The notes under the pieces: generated by a model
What the model was told of the DNA's origin: nothing
Database searches by the model: none
The model's input: the letters and a program-made list of their open reading frames with translations, nothing else
DNA from: Opitutia bacterium
GTDB lineage: Bacteria; Verrucomicrobiota; Verrucomicrobiia; Opitutales; Opitutaceae
Assembly (NCBI GenBank): GCA_016190985.1
Contig: JACPPI010000021.1
Coordinates: 1 to 61,384 of the forward strand
DNA: 61,384 bases
Direction: 5' to 3'
Translations under genes and position numbers: made by a program
Part shown: piece after piece, positions 1-9,436 of the stretch
Layout of the letters: every line of letters begins with the position of its first letter
Numbering within the stretch: the stretch's first letter is position 1

Positions 1-89
1 ACCTCTTTCTGGGACTGGCCGGTGCTCGCCTGATAGGCGAGCACCTCGCGTTTGAACTCTGCACTGTAGGATGGTTTGGTCTTGGGCAT
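1..89 (-). CDS. IS3-family transposase OrfA, N-terminal part (runs off the window)
   Basis: The minus strand opens with ATG at 87-89 and reads MPKTKPSYSAEFKREVLAYQ, continuing off the window. The S-x-E-F-K-R-E-V pattern is the start of the helix-turn-helix OrfA protein of IS3/IS911-type elements, which binds the element ends and makes the full transposase with OrfB by frameshifting. A good Shine-Dalgarno-like AAGGAA precedes the start, unlike most genes here, which fits a foreign gene. Only about 29 residues are visible, so subgroup and intactness cannot be judged. Confidence 0.8.
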   Translation of the reverse strand, partial: MPKTKPSYSAEFKREVLAYQASTGQSQKE

Positions 90-149
90 GGGTATCGGTT
101 CCTTTTGGGATGGTCCGCGCCCTCTGTCCACAAAACGGGGGTAGCCTCA
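1..149 (-). mobile_element. IS3-family insertion sequence, one end
   Basis: The transposase start is followed, moving away from the gene, by a short leader and then a G/C-tract segment reading on the minus strand TGAGGCTACCCCCGTTTTG from 149 downward. This has the form of an IS3-family terminal inverted repeat (TG at the tip, then a C-run followed by TTTTG). I place the element boundary near 149. The other end and the 3-4 bp target duplication are outside the window or not checkable. Confidence 0.6.
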
Positions 150-338
150 GTATTTGCGCGGGCGCCAGAAGTGAAGCAACAGCTGTGGGGCGGGGCGTTT
201 TGTGGCGAAGGCTGTTTCGTTAACACGGTGGGCCAACACGGCAGCGAGCAGACGATTGCCGCATACGTGCAGAGACAGGGCGGAAAGAGTGAGTATCGTC
301 AGTTGCACAAGGGGCAGTTGGATTTAGAGCTGTCTTGA
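150..338 (+). pseudogene. IS200-like transposase, C-terminal remnant
   Basis: The frame ending at TGA 336-338 encodes LWGGAFCGEGCFVNTVGQHG followed by a YVQRQG stretch and a final QLDLEL. This matches the C-terminal signature of IS200/IS605-type Y1 transposases (W-G-x-x-F-W-x-x-G-Y-F-V-x-T-V-G, then Y-I-x-x-Q). The catalytic HUH motif and the N-terminal two thirds are missing, and the reading frame runs directly into the IS3 end at about 149. The likely history, an inference, is that the IS3 element inserted into an IS200-like gene and the rest lies beyond it or is lost. Confidence 0.65.
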
Positions 339-421
339 TCAAATGCCCCGGGGCTTGCCCCGGAGATCTTTATCCTGTCTGTAAAGGCACACGTGACGCG
401 TAAAACAGGGCAACATTATCG

Positions 422-437
422 GGAGCAAGCTCGCTCC
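422..437. repeat. Short hairpin downstream of accA
   Basis: GGGAGCAAGCTCGCTCC folds into a small stem-loop 24 nt past the accA stop codon. The same GAGC-AAGCTC core appears at 7215-7226 and in GGGAGCGAGCTCGCTC at 22695-22710, so it looks like part of a dispersed repeat. There is no U-run to make it a clear terminator. The rest of 339-460 shows no gene. Confidence 0.4.
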
Positions 438-460
438 ATCAAGGGCACGCAACATTCGGC

Positions 461-1435
461 CTACTTCGCCGCGGTTTCGTGGTATTCGCCGAGGGCGCGG
501 TAGCGGTCGTAACGGGTGTCGAGCAGTTTCTCGGTGTCGAGTTGCAGGAGCTCGGCGAGGTGGCGCTCGAAGGCGGTCTTCAGGGAAGCGGCGGCGGCGG
601 CCGGGTCGTTGTGCGCGCCGCCGAAGGGCTCGGCGATGACCTCGTCGACGACGGCCAGGTCCTTGAGATTGGCGGCGTTGAGCTTGAGGGCCTCGGCGGC
701 CTGGGGGGCGTTGGAGCGGTCCTTCCAGAGAATGGCGGCGCAGCCCTCGGGCGAGATGACGGAATAGTAGGAGTTTTCGAAGATGAGCACGCGGTCGGTG
801 ACGCCGATGCCGAGCGCGCCGCCGGAGCCGCCTTCGCCGACAATCACCGCGATGGAGGGCACCTTGAGCATGGCCATCTCGCGAAGATTGACGGCGATGG
901 CCTCGGAGACGTGGCGCGCCTCGGACTCGACGCCGGGATAGGCGCCGGGGGTGTCGATGAACGACAGCACGGGGAGGTTGAATTTCTCCGCGAGTTTCAT
1001 CAGGCGGAGGGCCTTGCGGTAGCCCTCGGGCTGGGGCATGCCGAAGTTGCGGACGATGTTTTCCTTGGTGTCGCGGCCCTTCTGCTGGGCGATGATCATG
1101 ACGGAGCGGTCGCCAAAAAAGGCCGTGCCGCCCACGAGCGCGCGGTCGTCCTTGAACTGGCGGTCGCCGTGCAGCTCCTGGAAGTCGGTGCACAGCGCCG
1201 CGACGTAATCGAGGGCGTAGGGCCGCTTGGGATGGCGGGCCACCTGCACCCGCTGCCACGGCGTGAGGCTGGTGTAGATGTCGCTCTTGGTGACATCGAT
1301 CTTGGCCTCGATGGTCGCCAGCTCGGCGGACATATCGATGTTGTTCTCGAGGGACTGTTGGTGGAGGGCTTCGAGCTGTTTTTCGAGTTCGCGGAGCGGT
1401 TTCTCGAACTCCAGCAGGTAGGCGGGTCGATCCAT
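461..1435 (-). CDS. accA: Acetyl-CoA carboxylase carboxyltransferase, alpha subunit
   Basis: The 324-residue protein is the alpha subunit of the carboxyltransferase that, with AccD, moves the carboxyl group from biotin to acetyl-CoA to make malonyl-CoA for fatty acid synthesis in the cytoplasm. Visible family signatures are the N-terminal coiled segment (LEFEKPLRELEKQLEAL), RRNF-like VRNFGMPQPEGYRKALRLM, FIDTPGAYPG, the oxyanion segment GEGGSGGALGIG near residue 198, and SPEGCAAILWK near 226. Length matches the family (about 319). I prefer ATG at 1435 over an upstream ATG at 1474, because MDRPAYLLEFEKPL aligns with known N-termini. It is isolated from accD and the biotin genes here. Confidence 0.95.
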   Translation of the reverse strand: MDRPAYLLEFEKPLRELEKQLEALHQQSLENNIDMSAELATIEAKIDVTKSDIYTSLTPWQRVQVARHPKRPYALDYVAALCTDFQELHGDRQFKDDRALVGGTAFFGDRSVMIIAQQKGRDTKENIVRNFGMPQPEGYRKALRLMKLAEKFNLPVLSFIDTPGAYPGVESEARHVSEAIAVNLREMAMLKVPSIAVIVGEGGSGGALGIGVTDRVLIFENSYYSVISPEGCAAILWKDRSNAPQAAEALKLNAANLKDLAVVDEVIAEPFGGAHNDPAAAAASLKTAFERHLAELLQLDTEKLLDTRYDRYRALGEYHETAAK

Positions 1436-1589
1436 AGGCCGGGAAAGATAGTTGGCCTGATTGGCGCGTGTCAACGGGTGCCTCGGCCGGACCGGATGGA
1501 TTGCCGTCGCGAAGGATTGACATCACTGGAGATAAGTTGCGCCATTGTAATATCTAACGGGCCAGAAATTAATATTATCGGGAACCGAT

Positions 1590-2183
1590 ATGACTATTCT
1601 AGGTTTGATGGATCAAGTGACCCAATGGTGGGCGGAGCTCAGTTCCGCCCGGCAGGTTTTCTACGGGATCGGGCTGATCTCGGCTTTTATTGCCCTCTTG
1701 CTGGCTGCGCTGGGTTTTCTCGGGATGGAGCATCACGATGCGCTTGATGCGACGCATGCCGACATCAATCACGGCGGCGGGGGCATCTTCTCGATCAAGC
1801 CGCTCACCGGGTTCTTCCTTGGCTTCGGCTGGGCCGGCGGGCTGGCGGTTGATTCGGGTTGGTCGCTCATCGCGGCCCTGGCCGCCGCTGCGTTTGCCGG
1901 AGCATTGATGATGGCAGTGATTGTGGTGATGTTCCGCACGATCTTTGCCCTGCGCAGCGATGGCACCATGCGGATCGATGACGCGCTAGGCGCGGTCGGC
2001 ACAGTGTATGTCGCGCTGCCTGCATCCAAGGGCTCGGGAGGGCAAGTGACCGTCAATTTCCGCGGCCGCCAGGAAACATTTGCGGCACTGAACGTCACCT
2101 CTCACCCTGTGCCAAGTGGGGAAAAAATCAAGGTCGTCGAGATCATCGATGGACGGACCGTGCTGGTCGAACCGCTGACCTGA
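1590..2183 (+). CDS. NfeD-like membrane protein (flotillin partner)
   Basis: This 197-residue protein has hydrophobic segments at about 23-45, 72-88 and 91-118 and a soluble C-terminal domain (about 125-195) rich in beta-type Val/Gly patterning that ends KIKVVEIIDGRTVLVEPL, typical of the OB-fold of NfeD/YuaF proteins. Proteins of this family sit beside flotillin genes and work with them in membrane organisation. Here the flotillin gene follows 50 nt downstream on the same strand, so an operon is likely. A TTGACA at 1517-1522 is present upstream but has no well-spaced -10 partner. Start at 1590 is preceded by GGGAA. Confidence 0.85.
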   Translation: MTILGLMDQVTQWWAELSSARQVFYGIGLISAFIALLLAALGFLGMEHHDALDATHADINHGGGGIFSIKPLTGFFLGFGWAGGLAVDSGWSLIAALAAAAFAGALMMAVIVVMFRTIFALRSDGTMRIDDALGAVGTVYVALPASKGSGGQVTVNFRGRQETFAALNVTSHPVPSGEKIKVVEIIDGRTVLVEPLT

Positions 2184-2233
2184 GGCCGGCGCGATACATT
2201 TCAGCTGCATCAATCCTGTCACCCGCCTACACC

Positions 2234-3712
2234 ATGCCCATCCTGAACATCATCCTCGCCGCCGCCGCGGTTGTTTTCGTTGTCGTAATATTCTCCACCC
2301 TCGTCTCGCGCTACCGCATGTGCCCGCCCGACCGGATCCTGGTCGTCTACGGCAAGCTGGCCAACGGGCTGTCGTCGAAATGTTACCATGGCGGCTCGAC
2401 GTTCGTCATTCCGTTTTTCCAGAGCTACGGCTACCTCGACCTCTCGCCCATCAACATCGAGATCGAACTCAAGGGCGCGCTCTCCAGCCAGAATATCCGC
2501 ATCGACGCGCCGGCATCATTCACCATCGGCATCTCGACCGACCCCGAGATCATGCAGAATGCCGCCACGCGGCTGCTCGGCCGCTCCTCCGAGGAGATCC
2601 AGCACCTCGCCTCCGAGATCGTGATGGGCCAGATGCGCGTGGTGTTCGCCTCGATGACCATTGAGGAGGTCAACAACGACCGCGAGAAGCTCATCTCCGC
2701 GATCACCAAGGGCGTCGAGGTCGAGCTGCACAAGATCGGCCTGCGCATGATCAACGGCAACATCCGCGACATCAAGGATCTCTCCGGTTACATCGACGCG
2801 CTTGGCAAGGAGGCCGCCGCCAAGGCGATCAACGACGCGCAAATCCGCGTGGCGCAGGAAAACCAGCGCGGCGCGGTCGGCCGCGCCGAGGCCGAGCGCG
2901 AGCAGGCTGTCCGGGTGGCCACCGCGCAGGCCGAGGCCCGCAAGGGGGAAAACACCGCGCAGGTCGTCATCGCCAAGTCCAACGCCGACCTCGCCACCGA
3001 GCAGGCCGAGGCCAAGCGCCGCGTCGAGGCCGCGCAAAAAGTTGCCGAGGCCCGCGCCCTGCAGGAAGGTTACAAGGCCCAGCAGGAGGCCGAGCTCGCC
3101 CGCGCCGCGCGCGAGAAGGCCCAGCAACAGGCCGACCAGATCGTGAAGGCCGAGATCGACAAGGAGAAGGTCCGCATCGACGCCGAGGCCAAGGCCGCGC
3201 AGACCAAGATCATTCAGGAGGGCCAGTCCGCGGCCTATGTCATCCAGAAGGATGCCGAGGCCGAGGGTGTGCGGCGCGTCGCCGAGGGTGAGGCCGCAGG
3301 CATACGGGCCAAGCTGACGGCCGAGGCGACCGGCATCCAGGCGAAGCTGACGGCCGAGGCCGAAGGCACGCGCGCCATCCTCGATGCGAAATCGCAGGGT
3401 TTCGAGAAGCTGCTCAAGGTGGCGGACGATACCGCCGGCGCGACGCAGCTGCTCATCGCCGAAAACATCGTCCGCATCGCCGAGATCCAGGCGGGCGCGA
3501 TCAAGGGCCTGCAATTTGAGAAAGTCATCGTCATGGGCGCGGGTGGCAGCGGTGCCGGCCAGTTTGTGCAGGATCTCTACAAGGGCGTGCTGCCGATCAA
3601 CGAGCTCGCGAAAAGCGTCGGACTGAACCTGCCGGCGTTTCTCGGCCAGAGCCAGCCGGACGCGCCAGCCGCAAAACCGAGCGACACCCCGAAGAGAGAC
3701 GGGAAGGCGTAA
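2234..3712 (+). CDS. Flotillin-family SPFH/band-7 membrane scaffold protein
   Basis: The 492-residue protein starts with one membrane segment (residues 4-24), then an SPFH domain (about 25-200, with VVYGKLANG and the DIKDLSGYIDALGKEAAAKA end), then a long Glu/Ala-rich coiled coil (about 200-400), then a Gly-rich tail. This order and length match bacterial flotillins such as FloT/YuaG, which oligomerise at the inner membrane and organise microdomains. The coiled coil contains a direct repeat, AKLTAEATGIQ followed by AKLTAEAEGTR (about 358-380). The NfeD-like gene directly upstream supports the assignment. The family call is firm; the exact cellular role here is inferred. Confidence 0.92.
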   Translation: MPILNIILAAAAVVFVVVIFSTLVSRYRMCPPDRILVVYGKLANGLSSKCYHGGSTFVIPFFQSYGYLDLSPINIEIELKGALSSQNIRIDAPASFTIGISTDPEIMQNAATRLLGRSSEEIQHLASEIVMGQMRVVFASMTIEEVNNDREKLISAITKGVEVELHKIGLRMINGNIRDIKDLSGYIDALGKEAAAKAINDAQIRVAQENQRGAVGRAEAEREQAVRVATAQAEARKGENTAQVVIAKSNADLATEQAEAKRRVEAAQKVAEARALQEGYKAQQEAELARAAREKAQQQADQIVKAEIDKEKVRIDAEAKAAQTKIIQEGQSAAYVIQKDAEAEGVRRVAEGEAAGIRAKLTAEATGIQAKLTAEAEGTRAILDAKSQGFEKLLKVADDTAGATQLLIAENIVRIAEIQAGAIKGLQFEKVIVMGAGGSGAGQFVQDLYKGVLPINELAKSVGLNLPAFLGQSQPDAPAAKPSDTPKRDGKA

Positions 3713-3727
3713 GCGATCCGTCTGACT

Positions 3728-3790
3728 GTAGGAGCGGCTTTATGCCGCGATGCTTGCCGCTGAATCGCGGCATAAAGCCGCCTCCCGCAG
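3728..3790. repeat. REP-like palindrome between convergent genes
   Basis: GGAGCGGCTTTATGCCGCGAT and its near reverse complement ATCGCGGCATAAAGCCGCC flank a 12-nt loop. The element fills the gap between the flotillin gene and the convergent TPR gene. It resembles the repetitive extragenic palindromes spread through many high-G+C genomes and could act as a two-way transcription barrier. Only one copy is in this window. Confidence 0.7.
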
Positions 3791-3817
3791 TTCGAGCCGC
3801 GGGCGCAGCCACCGCGA

Positions 3818-4177
3818 TCAGAGTCCGCCCGCCGCGGTCTCGGGATTCTTCAGCTGGTCCTTCCAACTGAGGATTTTTGCCTGCGCGCCGTATTTCTCGG
3901 CGGTGGCCTTGTCGCCTTTTTCCATCCAGATGCGGGAGAGGGTGGTGTTGATGAACAGGTCGTCGGGCCGGAGGGCAAGGGCCCGGTCCGCCGCCACCAG
4001 GGCGGCGTCAAAACGGCGCAGGGAGAAGTTGATCTCGGCGAGCGCGTGCCAGGCCTCGAAGGCGGCGGGCGCGGCGGCGGTGGCGCGGGCGAGCTTGGCG
4101 AGCGCGGCGTCGTGCTCGCCCATGGTGTAATCGAAGGTGGCCTCCTCGACGAGGGACTGGATATCGGCGGGACTCAC
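3818..4177 (-). CDS. Small TPR-repeat protein
   Basis: The 119-residue protein has two to three tetratricopeptide-type helical hairpins: AFEAWHALAEINFSLRRFDAALVAADRALALRPDD is a textbook TPR unit with Trp, Ala and Pro at consensus sites, and flanking halves are visible at the N-terminus and around TTLSRIWMEKGDKATAEKY. There is no signal peptide or membrane segment, so a cytoplasmic adaptor is likely. TPRs mediate protein contacts and do not reveal a specific function. It lies tail to tail with the flotillin gene and upstream of yceI on the same strand, but nothing shows a shared operon. Confidence 0.75.
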   Translation of the reverse strand: MSPADIQSLVEEATFDYTMGEHDAALAKLARATAAAPAAFEAWHALAEINFSLRRFDAALVAADRALALRPDDLFINTTLSRIWMEKGDKATAEKYGAQAKILSWKDQLKNPETAAGGL

Positions 4178-4201
4178 GCTTGGACCGTAGCAGGGCGCGG
4201 G

Positions 4202-4234
4202 TAAAAAGAAAGGACGGCCTTGCGGGCCGTCCTT
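4202..4234 (-). terminator. Rho-independent terminator of yceI
   Basis: On the minus strand AAGGACGGCC, a 5-nt loop and GGCCGTCCTT are followed by TTCTTTTTAC, a clear stem with a U-rich tail, 20 nt past the yceI stop codon. Confidence 0.85.
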
Positions 4235-4254
4235 GGAGTGGTGGCATGCGGCGA

Positions 4255-4833
4255 TTACTTGGCCGCGGGCTTGTAGCCGGCTTCGACACCGATCGTCAGG
4301 CTGACCTCGTCACCCAGGGCCTTGCTCAGCATCGCCGGGCCGGCCAGGCCGAAATCGCTCTTGTTGATCTTGGTCGTGGCCTCCCAGCCCGTGACCATGG
4401 AACCGTCCATGCCCGGCCCGGAGCCGAGCAAGGTGGCGTGCAGCACGACTTCCTTGGTGACGTCCTTGATCGTGAGATCGCCGGTCACGTCAAAGGTGTC
4501 GGCACCGGTCTTTTTCCAGGACTTGCTCTTGAAGTTGGCGGAGGGGAACTTGGTGACATCGAAAAAGTCGCCGCTGAGCACATGCGCGTTGCGCTTCTCG
4601 TTGGCGGTGTTGATCGAGGCGATCTCCACCGTGGCCTCGACGCTGCTCTTCTCGGGGGCGGCGGCGTCAAAAGTGACGGTGCCGCTGACCTTGGTGAAGT
4701 TGCTGGAGAACTTCGACACGATGTGGCGAAGCGAGAAGCCGACCGAGGAATGGACGGAATCGATGGTGTAGGTCTCGGCCGACAGCGCGGCGGCGGAGGC
4801 GAGGGCGGTGAGGAGCAGGAGCAGTCTTTTCAT
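4255..4833 (-). CDS. YceI-family periplasmic lipocalin-like protein
   Basis: The 192-residue protein begins with a signal peptide (MKRLLLLLTALASAAALSA, cleavage before ETYTID). The mature part carries the YceI beta-barrel signatures: IDSVHSSVGFSLRHIVSKF, GTVTFD, N-ANEKRNAHVLSGDFFDV, FPSANFKSK, VTGDLTIKDVTKEVVL. Family members bind long isoprenoid or lipid tails, but physiological roles vary and none can be fixed here. The leader before the ATG is free of G for about 25 nt and has no Shine-Dalgarno sequence, a pattern seen at several genes here. It is followed by its own terminator, so it is probably monocistronic. Confidence 0.9.
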   Translation of the reverse strand: MKRLLLLLTALASAAALSAETYTIDSVHSSVGFSLRHIVSKFSSNFTKVSGTVTFDAAAPEKSSVEATVEIASINTANEKRNAHVLSGDFFDVTKFPSANFKSKSWKKTGADTFDVTGDLTIKDVTKEVVLHATLLGSGPGMDGSMVTGWEATTKINKSDFGLAGPAMLSKALGDEVSLTIGVEAGYKPAAK

Positions 4834-4920
4834 AGGGTGGTTATTTGTGAGTGGGTTCGGCTTCCCTCAATATTCAAAACAGAGCATCGTGCAACTGCGG
4901 ACTGGTTTGCGGCGGAGAAT

Positions 4921-6096
4921 TCACAAGATCAGCATGGCGTCGCCGTAGCTGAAGAAGCGGTAGTCACGGGCGACAGCCTCGGCGTAGATTTCTTTCAACC
5001 ATGCGATGCCGTCGGTCGAGTCCGGAGTCAGGTAAGCCGCCACGAGGCAGAGCAGGGTGGAGCGGGGCTGGTGGAAGTTGGTGATGAGCGCATCCACGCC
5101 GCGAAAGGCACGGGGCGGGTAGATGTAGATTTCCGCCTCACCGAAGTAATCTTTCATCGGTCTGTCATTGCGAGGAGGGGGGCGACGAAGCAATCCAGCT
5201 GGATCGCCACGGCGGGCTTCGCCCGCCTCGCGATGACAGGCAGGTTCCGGGTGTCGCGACAGAAAATCCTCGATACTGCGGACGGCGGTGGTGCCCACGG
5301 CGATCCGGCGGCCCGGGGTGTTGAAGAGCGCCTGCTGGGTCGCGACGGGCATTGCATAGACCTCGCGGTGAATGGCATGGTCCTCGACGCGCTCCGTGGC
5401 GATCGGGCGGAAGGTGCCGAGGCCGACATGCAGCGTGAGATCGGCGCAGGCCACCCCCCGGGTGGCGAGGGCGGCGAGCAGTTCGGGGGTGAAATGCAGG
5501 CCGGCCGTGGGCGCGGCGGCGGCGACCTGGTGGGCGCGGTCGGCGTAGACGGTCTGGTAGCGCTCGCGGTCCAGGGCGCGGGCCGTTTCGTTGTCATGCC
5601 CCGTGATGTAGGGCGGCAGCGGCATCTCGCCGATGCGGTTGGCGACGGCGAGAATGTCGCCGCCGCTGGTCGTGAAGGCAATGCGCACAAGACCGTCGTC
5701 GGTTTTCTCACGGACTGTGGCGGTGAACTGGCCTTCGAGGCCGAAGGTCGCACCGACGGGCAGCTTCTTGCCCGGGCGGAGGAGGCACCACCATTCCTCC
5801 TTTGCCAGGGCTTCGGAGGACACGGTCCCTGCGCTGGCAGCCGGTCGCAAGAGCAGGCACTCGACGTGGCCGCCGGTGGACCGGAAGGCGTGCAGCCGCG
5901 CGGGGATGACGGCGGCGTTGTTGCGGAACAGGCAGTCGCCGGCGCGCAGGTATTCCGGAAGATCGCGGAAGTGCCGGTGTTCAAGGCGATGTTCCCGCCG
6001 GTGCACCACGAGCAAGCGCGAGGCATCGCGCCGGTCGGCCGGTTGCTGGGCGATCAGCCGGTCAGGCAGCGGATAGTCGAAGAGATCGGTCTGCAC
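4921..6096 (-). CDS. queA: S-adenosylmethionine:tRNA ribosyltransferase-isomerase, with an in-frame repeat insertion
   Basis: QueA transfers the ribosyl part of S-adenosylmethionine to preQ1 in tRNA to give epoxyqueuosine. Family marks are DYPLPDRLIAQQPADRRDASRL at the N-terminus, HVGLGTFRPI, HREVYAMP, VGTTAVRSIED and ALITNFHQPRSTLLCLVAAY, and the C-terminal YRFFSYGDAMLI. At 391 residues it is about 35 longer than the usual 350-356. The excess falls between VRSIED and YFGEAEIYIYPP, where a palindromic element (5163-5238) is translated as roughly residues 286-311. That loop lies outside the recognisable conserved blocks, so the enzyme may still work. Activity is not certain from sequence. Confidence 0.93.
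   Translation of the reverse strand: MQTDLFDYPLPDRLIAQQPADRRDASRLLVVHRREHRLEHRHFRDLPEYLRAGDCLFRNNAAVIPARLHAFRSTGGHVECLLLRPAASAGTVSSEALAKEEWWCLLRPGKKLPVGATFGLEGQFTATVREKTDDGLVRIAFTTSGGDILAVANRIGEMPLPPYITGHDNETARALDRERYQTVYADRAHQVAAAAPTAGLHFTPELLAALATRGVACADLTLHVGLGTFRPIATERVEDHAIHREVYAMPVATQQALFNTPGRRIAVGTTAVRSIEDFLSRHPEPACHREAGEARRGDPAGLLRRPPPRNDRPMKDYFGEAEIYIYPPRAFRGVDALITNFHQPRSTLLCLVAAYLTPDSTDGIAWLKEIYAEAVARDYRFFSYGDAMLIL
5163..5238. repeat. Palindromic element inside queA (TCATTGCGAGG type)
   Basis: TGTCATTGCGAGGAGG on the left pairs with CCTCGCGATGACAG on the right, and inner arms GCAATCCAGC/GCTGGATCGC form a second dyad. About 75 nt in length, it preserves the queA reading frame. It has the same plan as the element in mutY (55465-55577) and the intergenic GTCATTCTGAGCG family here. 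Confidence 0.8.
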
Positions 6097-6218
6097 GGGA
6101 GCAAAGGGCTAGGCGGCTCCGGGCGGGACGGCAACAACGCTCCTGCGCGGGAGGAAAGAGTTCCAAAAACGAGCTTGCCTCACCGGAGGCAAATCAGCCG
6201 AATGCCGCCTCACTATTG

Positions 6219-6294
6219 GCCGCTTTAGCTCAGTTGGTAGAGCGACTCATTCGTAATGAGTAGGTCGTCGGTTCAAATCCGACAAGCGGCTCCA
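6219..6294 (+). tRNA. tRNA-Thr (anticodon CGT)
   Basis: A complete cloverleaf is visible: acceptor GCCGCTT paired with AAGCGGC, D arm GCTC-AGTTGGTA-GAGC, anticodon stem ACTCA/TGAGT around loop TTCGTAA (anticodon CGT, reading ACG), T arm GTCGG-TTCAAAT-CCGAC, discriminator T and an encoded CCA at 6292-6294. Confidence 0.97.
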
Positions 6295-6417
6295 GCCTTC
6301 GCTCGCAGCAAAGCGAGAGTGAAGACTGCCGCGCCGTAGCTCAGTCCGCTGCGCGAAGGCGGGCCACGGTCGCCGCTGCTACGGCTGGCAGGCCAGCCGG
6401 GCTTCTTGAAGCGCCGC
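6295..6417. other. Gap after tRNA-Thr with hairpins and a short repeat
   Basis: CTTCGCTCGC and GCGAGAGTGAAG (about 6298-6326) form a stem-loop after the tRNA that could stop transcription, without a U-run. Further on, GCTACGGCTGGCAGGCCAGC (about 6379-6400) matches motifs at 13722-13744 and 13783-13800. No gene seen. Confidence 0.45.
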
Positions 6418-7098
6418 TCAGTTATCCGCGATGTGATCGTCGGGCAGGTGACCTTGGAGTTTCCGGCGCAGGCGCTGGGCCTCGATCTCGGTCTTGAGCG
6501 AAGCCGCGAAAAGCTGCAGCCGGCGGCGGGTCTCCAGTGTCTCAAGGAGCTGCTGCTTGACGGCGCTGTCCTCGCAGAGATTGAAGACCGCGATGTCGGC
6601 GAAGGTGTCGATGTCCTCGATGCTTTCGAGGAACTGGGTCATGCCCTTGGGCGCGGCGGCGCCGAGCCGGCGACGGAGGTTGAGCAGGCGCATCACCTCC
6701 AGCCGCAGGAACTCGAGTTCGGCCTGGTGTGTGCCGGCCGAGGTGGCGAGCGGCTGCACGGCGATGATGCGATACGGCTCCTCGCGGATAATTTTTTTCA
6801 CCGTGACGCGGCAGATGCCTTGCAGGAGGAGGTTCGAGGTATCGTTCTCGCCTTTCTGGCAGGCGCGGATGATGCCCACCGTCGCCGTGTGGTGCGGGGG
6901 TTCGACCAGCTGAGGATCCTTGCGCGAGGTGGTGTCCAGATGCGCGACCGCGAACATGCGATCGCTGGCGAGCACATCGCGCAGCATCTGGCGGTAGCGG
7001 GGCTCGAAGATATGAAGCGGCAGCAGGGCCTGCGGAAAAAACACCGTGTCGGGCAGGGTCATCACCGGCACCGTCGCCGGCACATGCAGGGTTTCCAT
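6418..7098 (-). CDS. LON substrate-binding-domain protein (no protease domain)
   Basis: The 226-residue protein matches the N-terminal substrate-recognition domain of Lon protease: PVMTLPDTVFFPQALLPLHIFEPRYRQML near the start, then VGIIRACQKGENDTSNLLLQGICRV, then helices to residue 226. It lacks the AAA and Ser-Lys protease domains, as do the stand-alone LON/PUA proteins found in many bacteria, whose partners are mostly unknown. A role in protein quality control is suggested only by the domain and by the chaperone block that follows in the opposite direction, so it remains a guess. Confidence 0.85.
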   Translation of the reverse strand: METLHVPATVPVMTLPDTVFFPQALLPLHIFEPRYRQMLRDVLASDRMFAVAHLDTTSRKDPQLVEPPHHTATVGIIRACQKGENDTSNLLLQGICRVTVKKIIREEPYRIIAVQPLATSAGTHQAELEFLRLEVMRLLNLRRRLGAAAPKGMTQFLESIEDIDTFADIAVFNLCEDSAVKQQLLETLETRRRLQLFAASLKTEIEAQRLRRKLQGHLPDDHIADN

Positions 7099-7408
7099 GG
7101 ATTGAACCGTAGGTGCGGTGGCGGTATTTTCAACCAGTGGTTTTGACGGTGGGGGTTGCTTGGTTCAGATGTGGGTCTGCGGGCTTGCTCGCACTCTGCC
7201 CACCACCATCCGGCGCGAGCAAGCTCGCTGGCCCACCTTCCCGCCTCACGGCGCAGGTGTGACACGGGTGCGATCGGGTGTGCCACGGTGGCCCGTGAGC
7301 GGCTATGGTGTTGGCTGTTGCGAGCGGCGTAGATTATTTCAAGTAAGCCTGGACTAGCAGCTTAAGAATCAGCCCGGGACGAGGCACGGGCATTGCTAGG
7401 TTGCGCGC
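7099..7408. other. Divergent upstream region of dnaK with an inverted repeat
   Basis: The gap separates the LON-domain gene from dnaK and should contain both promoters. GTGGGTCTGCGGGCTTGCTCGC at 7171-7192 faces GCGAGCAAGCTCGCTGGCCCAC at 7215-7236, an imperfect long inverted repeat related to the GAGCAAGCTC hairpins elsewhere. No CIRCE element (TTAGCACTC-N9-GAGTGCTAA) is visible here or before groES, and I see no convincing sigma-32 consensus, so heat-shock control cannot be read from this region. Confidence 0.5.
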
Positions 7409-9349
<1,941 letters not shown>

Positions 9350-9367
9350 ATTTAGCGCGCGCCCGTT

Positions 9368-9385
9368 CCCGCCCGTCGGGGCGGG
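9368..9385 (+). other. G/C hairpin between dnaK and groES
   Basis: CCCGCCC, a short loop and GGGCGGG form a strong stem about 20 nt past the dnaK stop. No U-run follows, so it may be a pause, processing or partial termination site separating dnaK from groESL. Confidence 0.45.
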
Positions 9386-9394
9386 CTCGCTCTC

Positions 9395-9422
9395 TTCCAA
9401 CCACCAACCTTAAACCCCCAAC
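9395..9422 (+). repeat. Four 7-nt units in the groES leader
   Basis: The leader reads in consecutive heptamers TTCCAAC, CACCAAC, CTTAAAC, CCCCAAC, each ending AAC, with no G. Fourteen nt then separate the array from the groES ATG. No Shine-Dalgarno sequence is present. Confidence 0.6.
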
Positions 9423-9436
9423 CACACAAAACCCAT

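Noticed and set aside
1517-1553. Promoter for the NfeD-flotillin operon from TTGACA at 1517
   Set aside because: The nearest -10-like TAATAT (1548-1553) is 25 nt away, too far for a standard promoter.
7099-7408. CIRCE or sigma-32 control of dnaK/groESL
   Set aside because: No TTAGCACTC-N9-GAGTGCTAA element found before dnaK or groES, and no good CTTGAA/CCCCAT pair at usual spacing.
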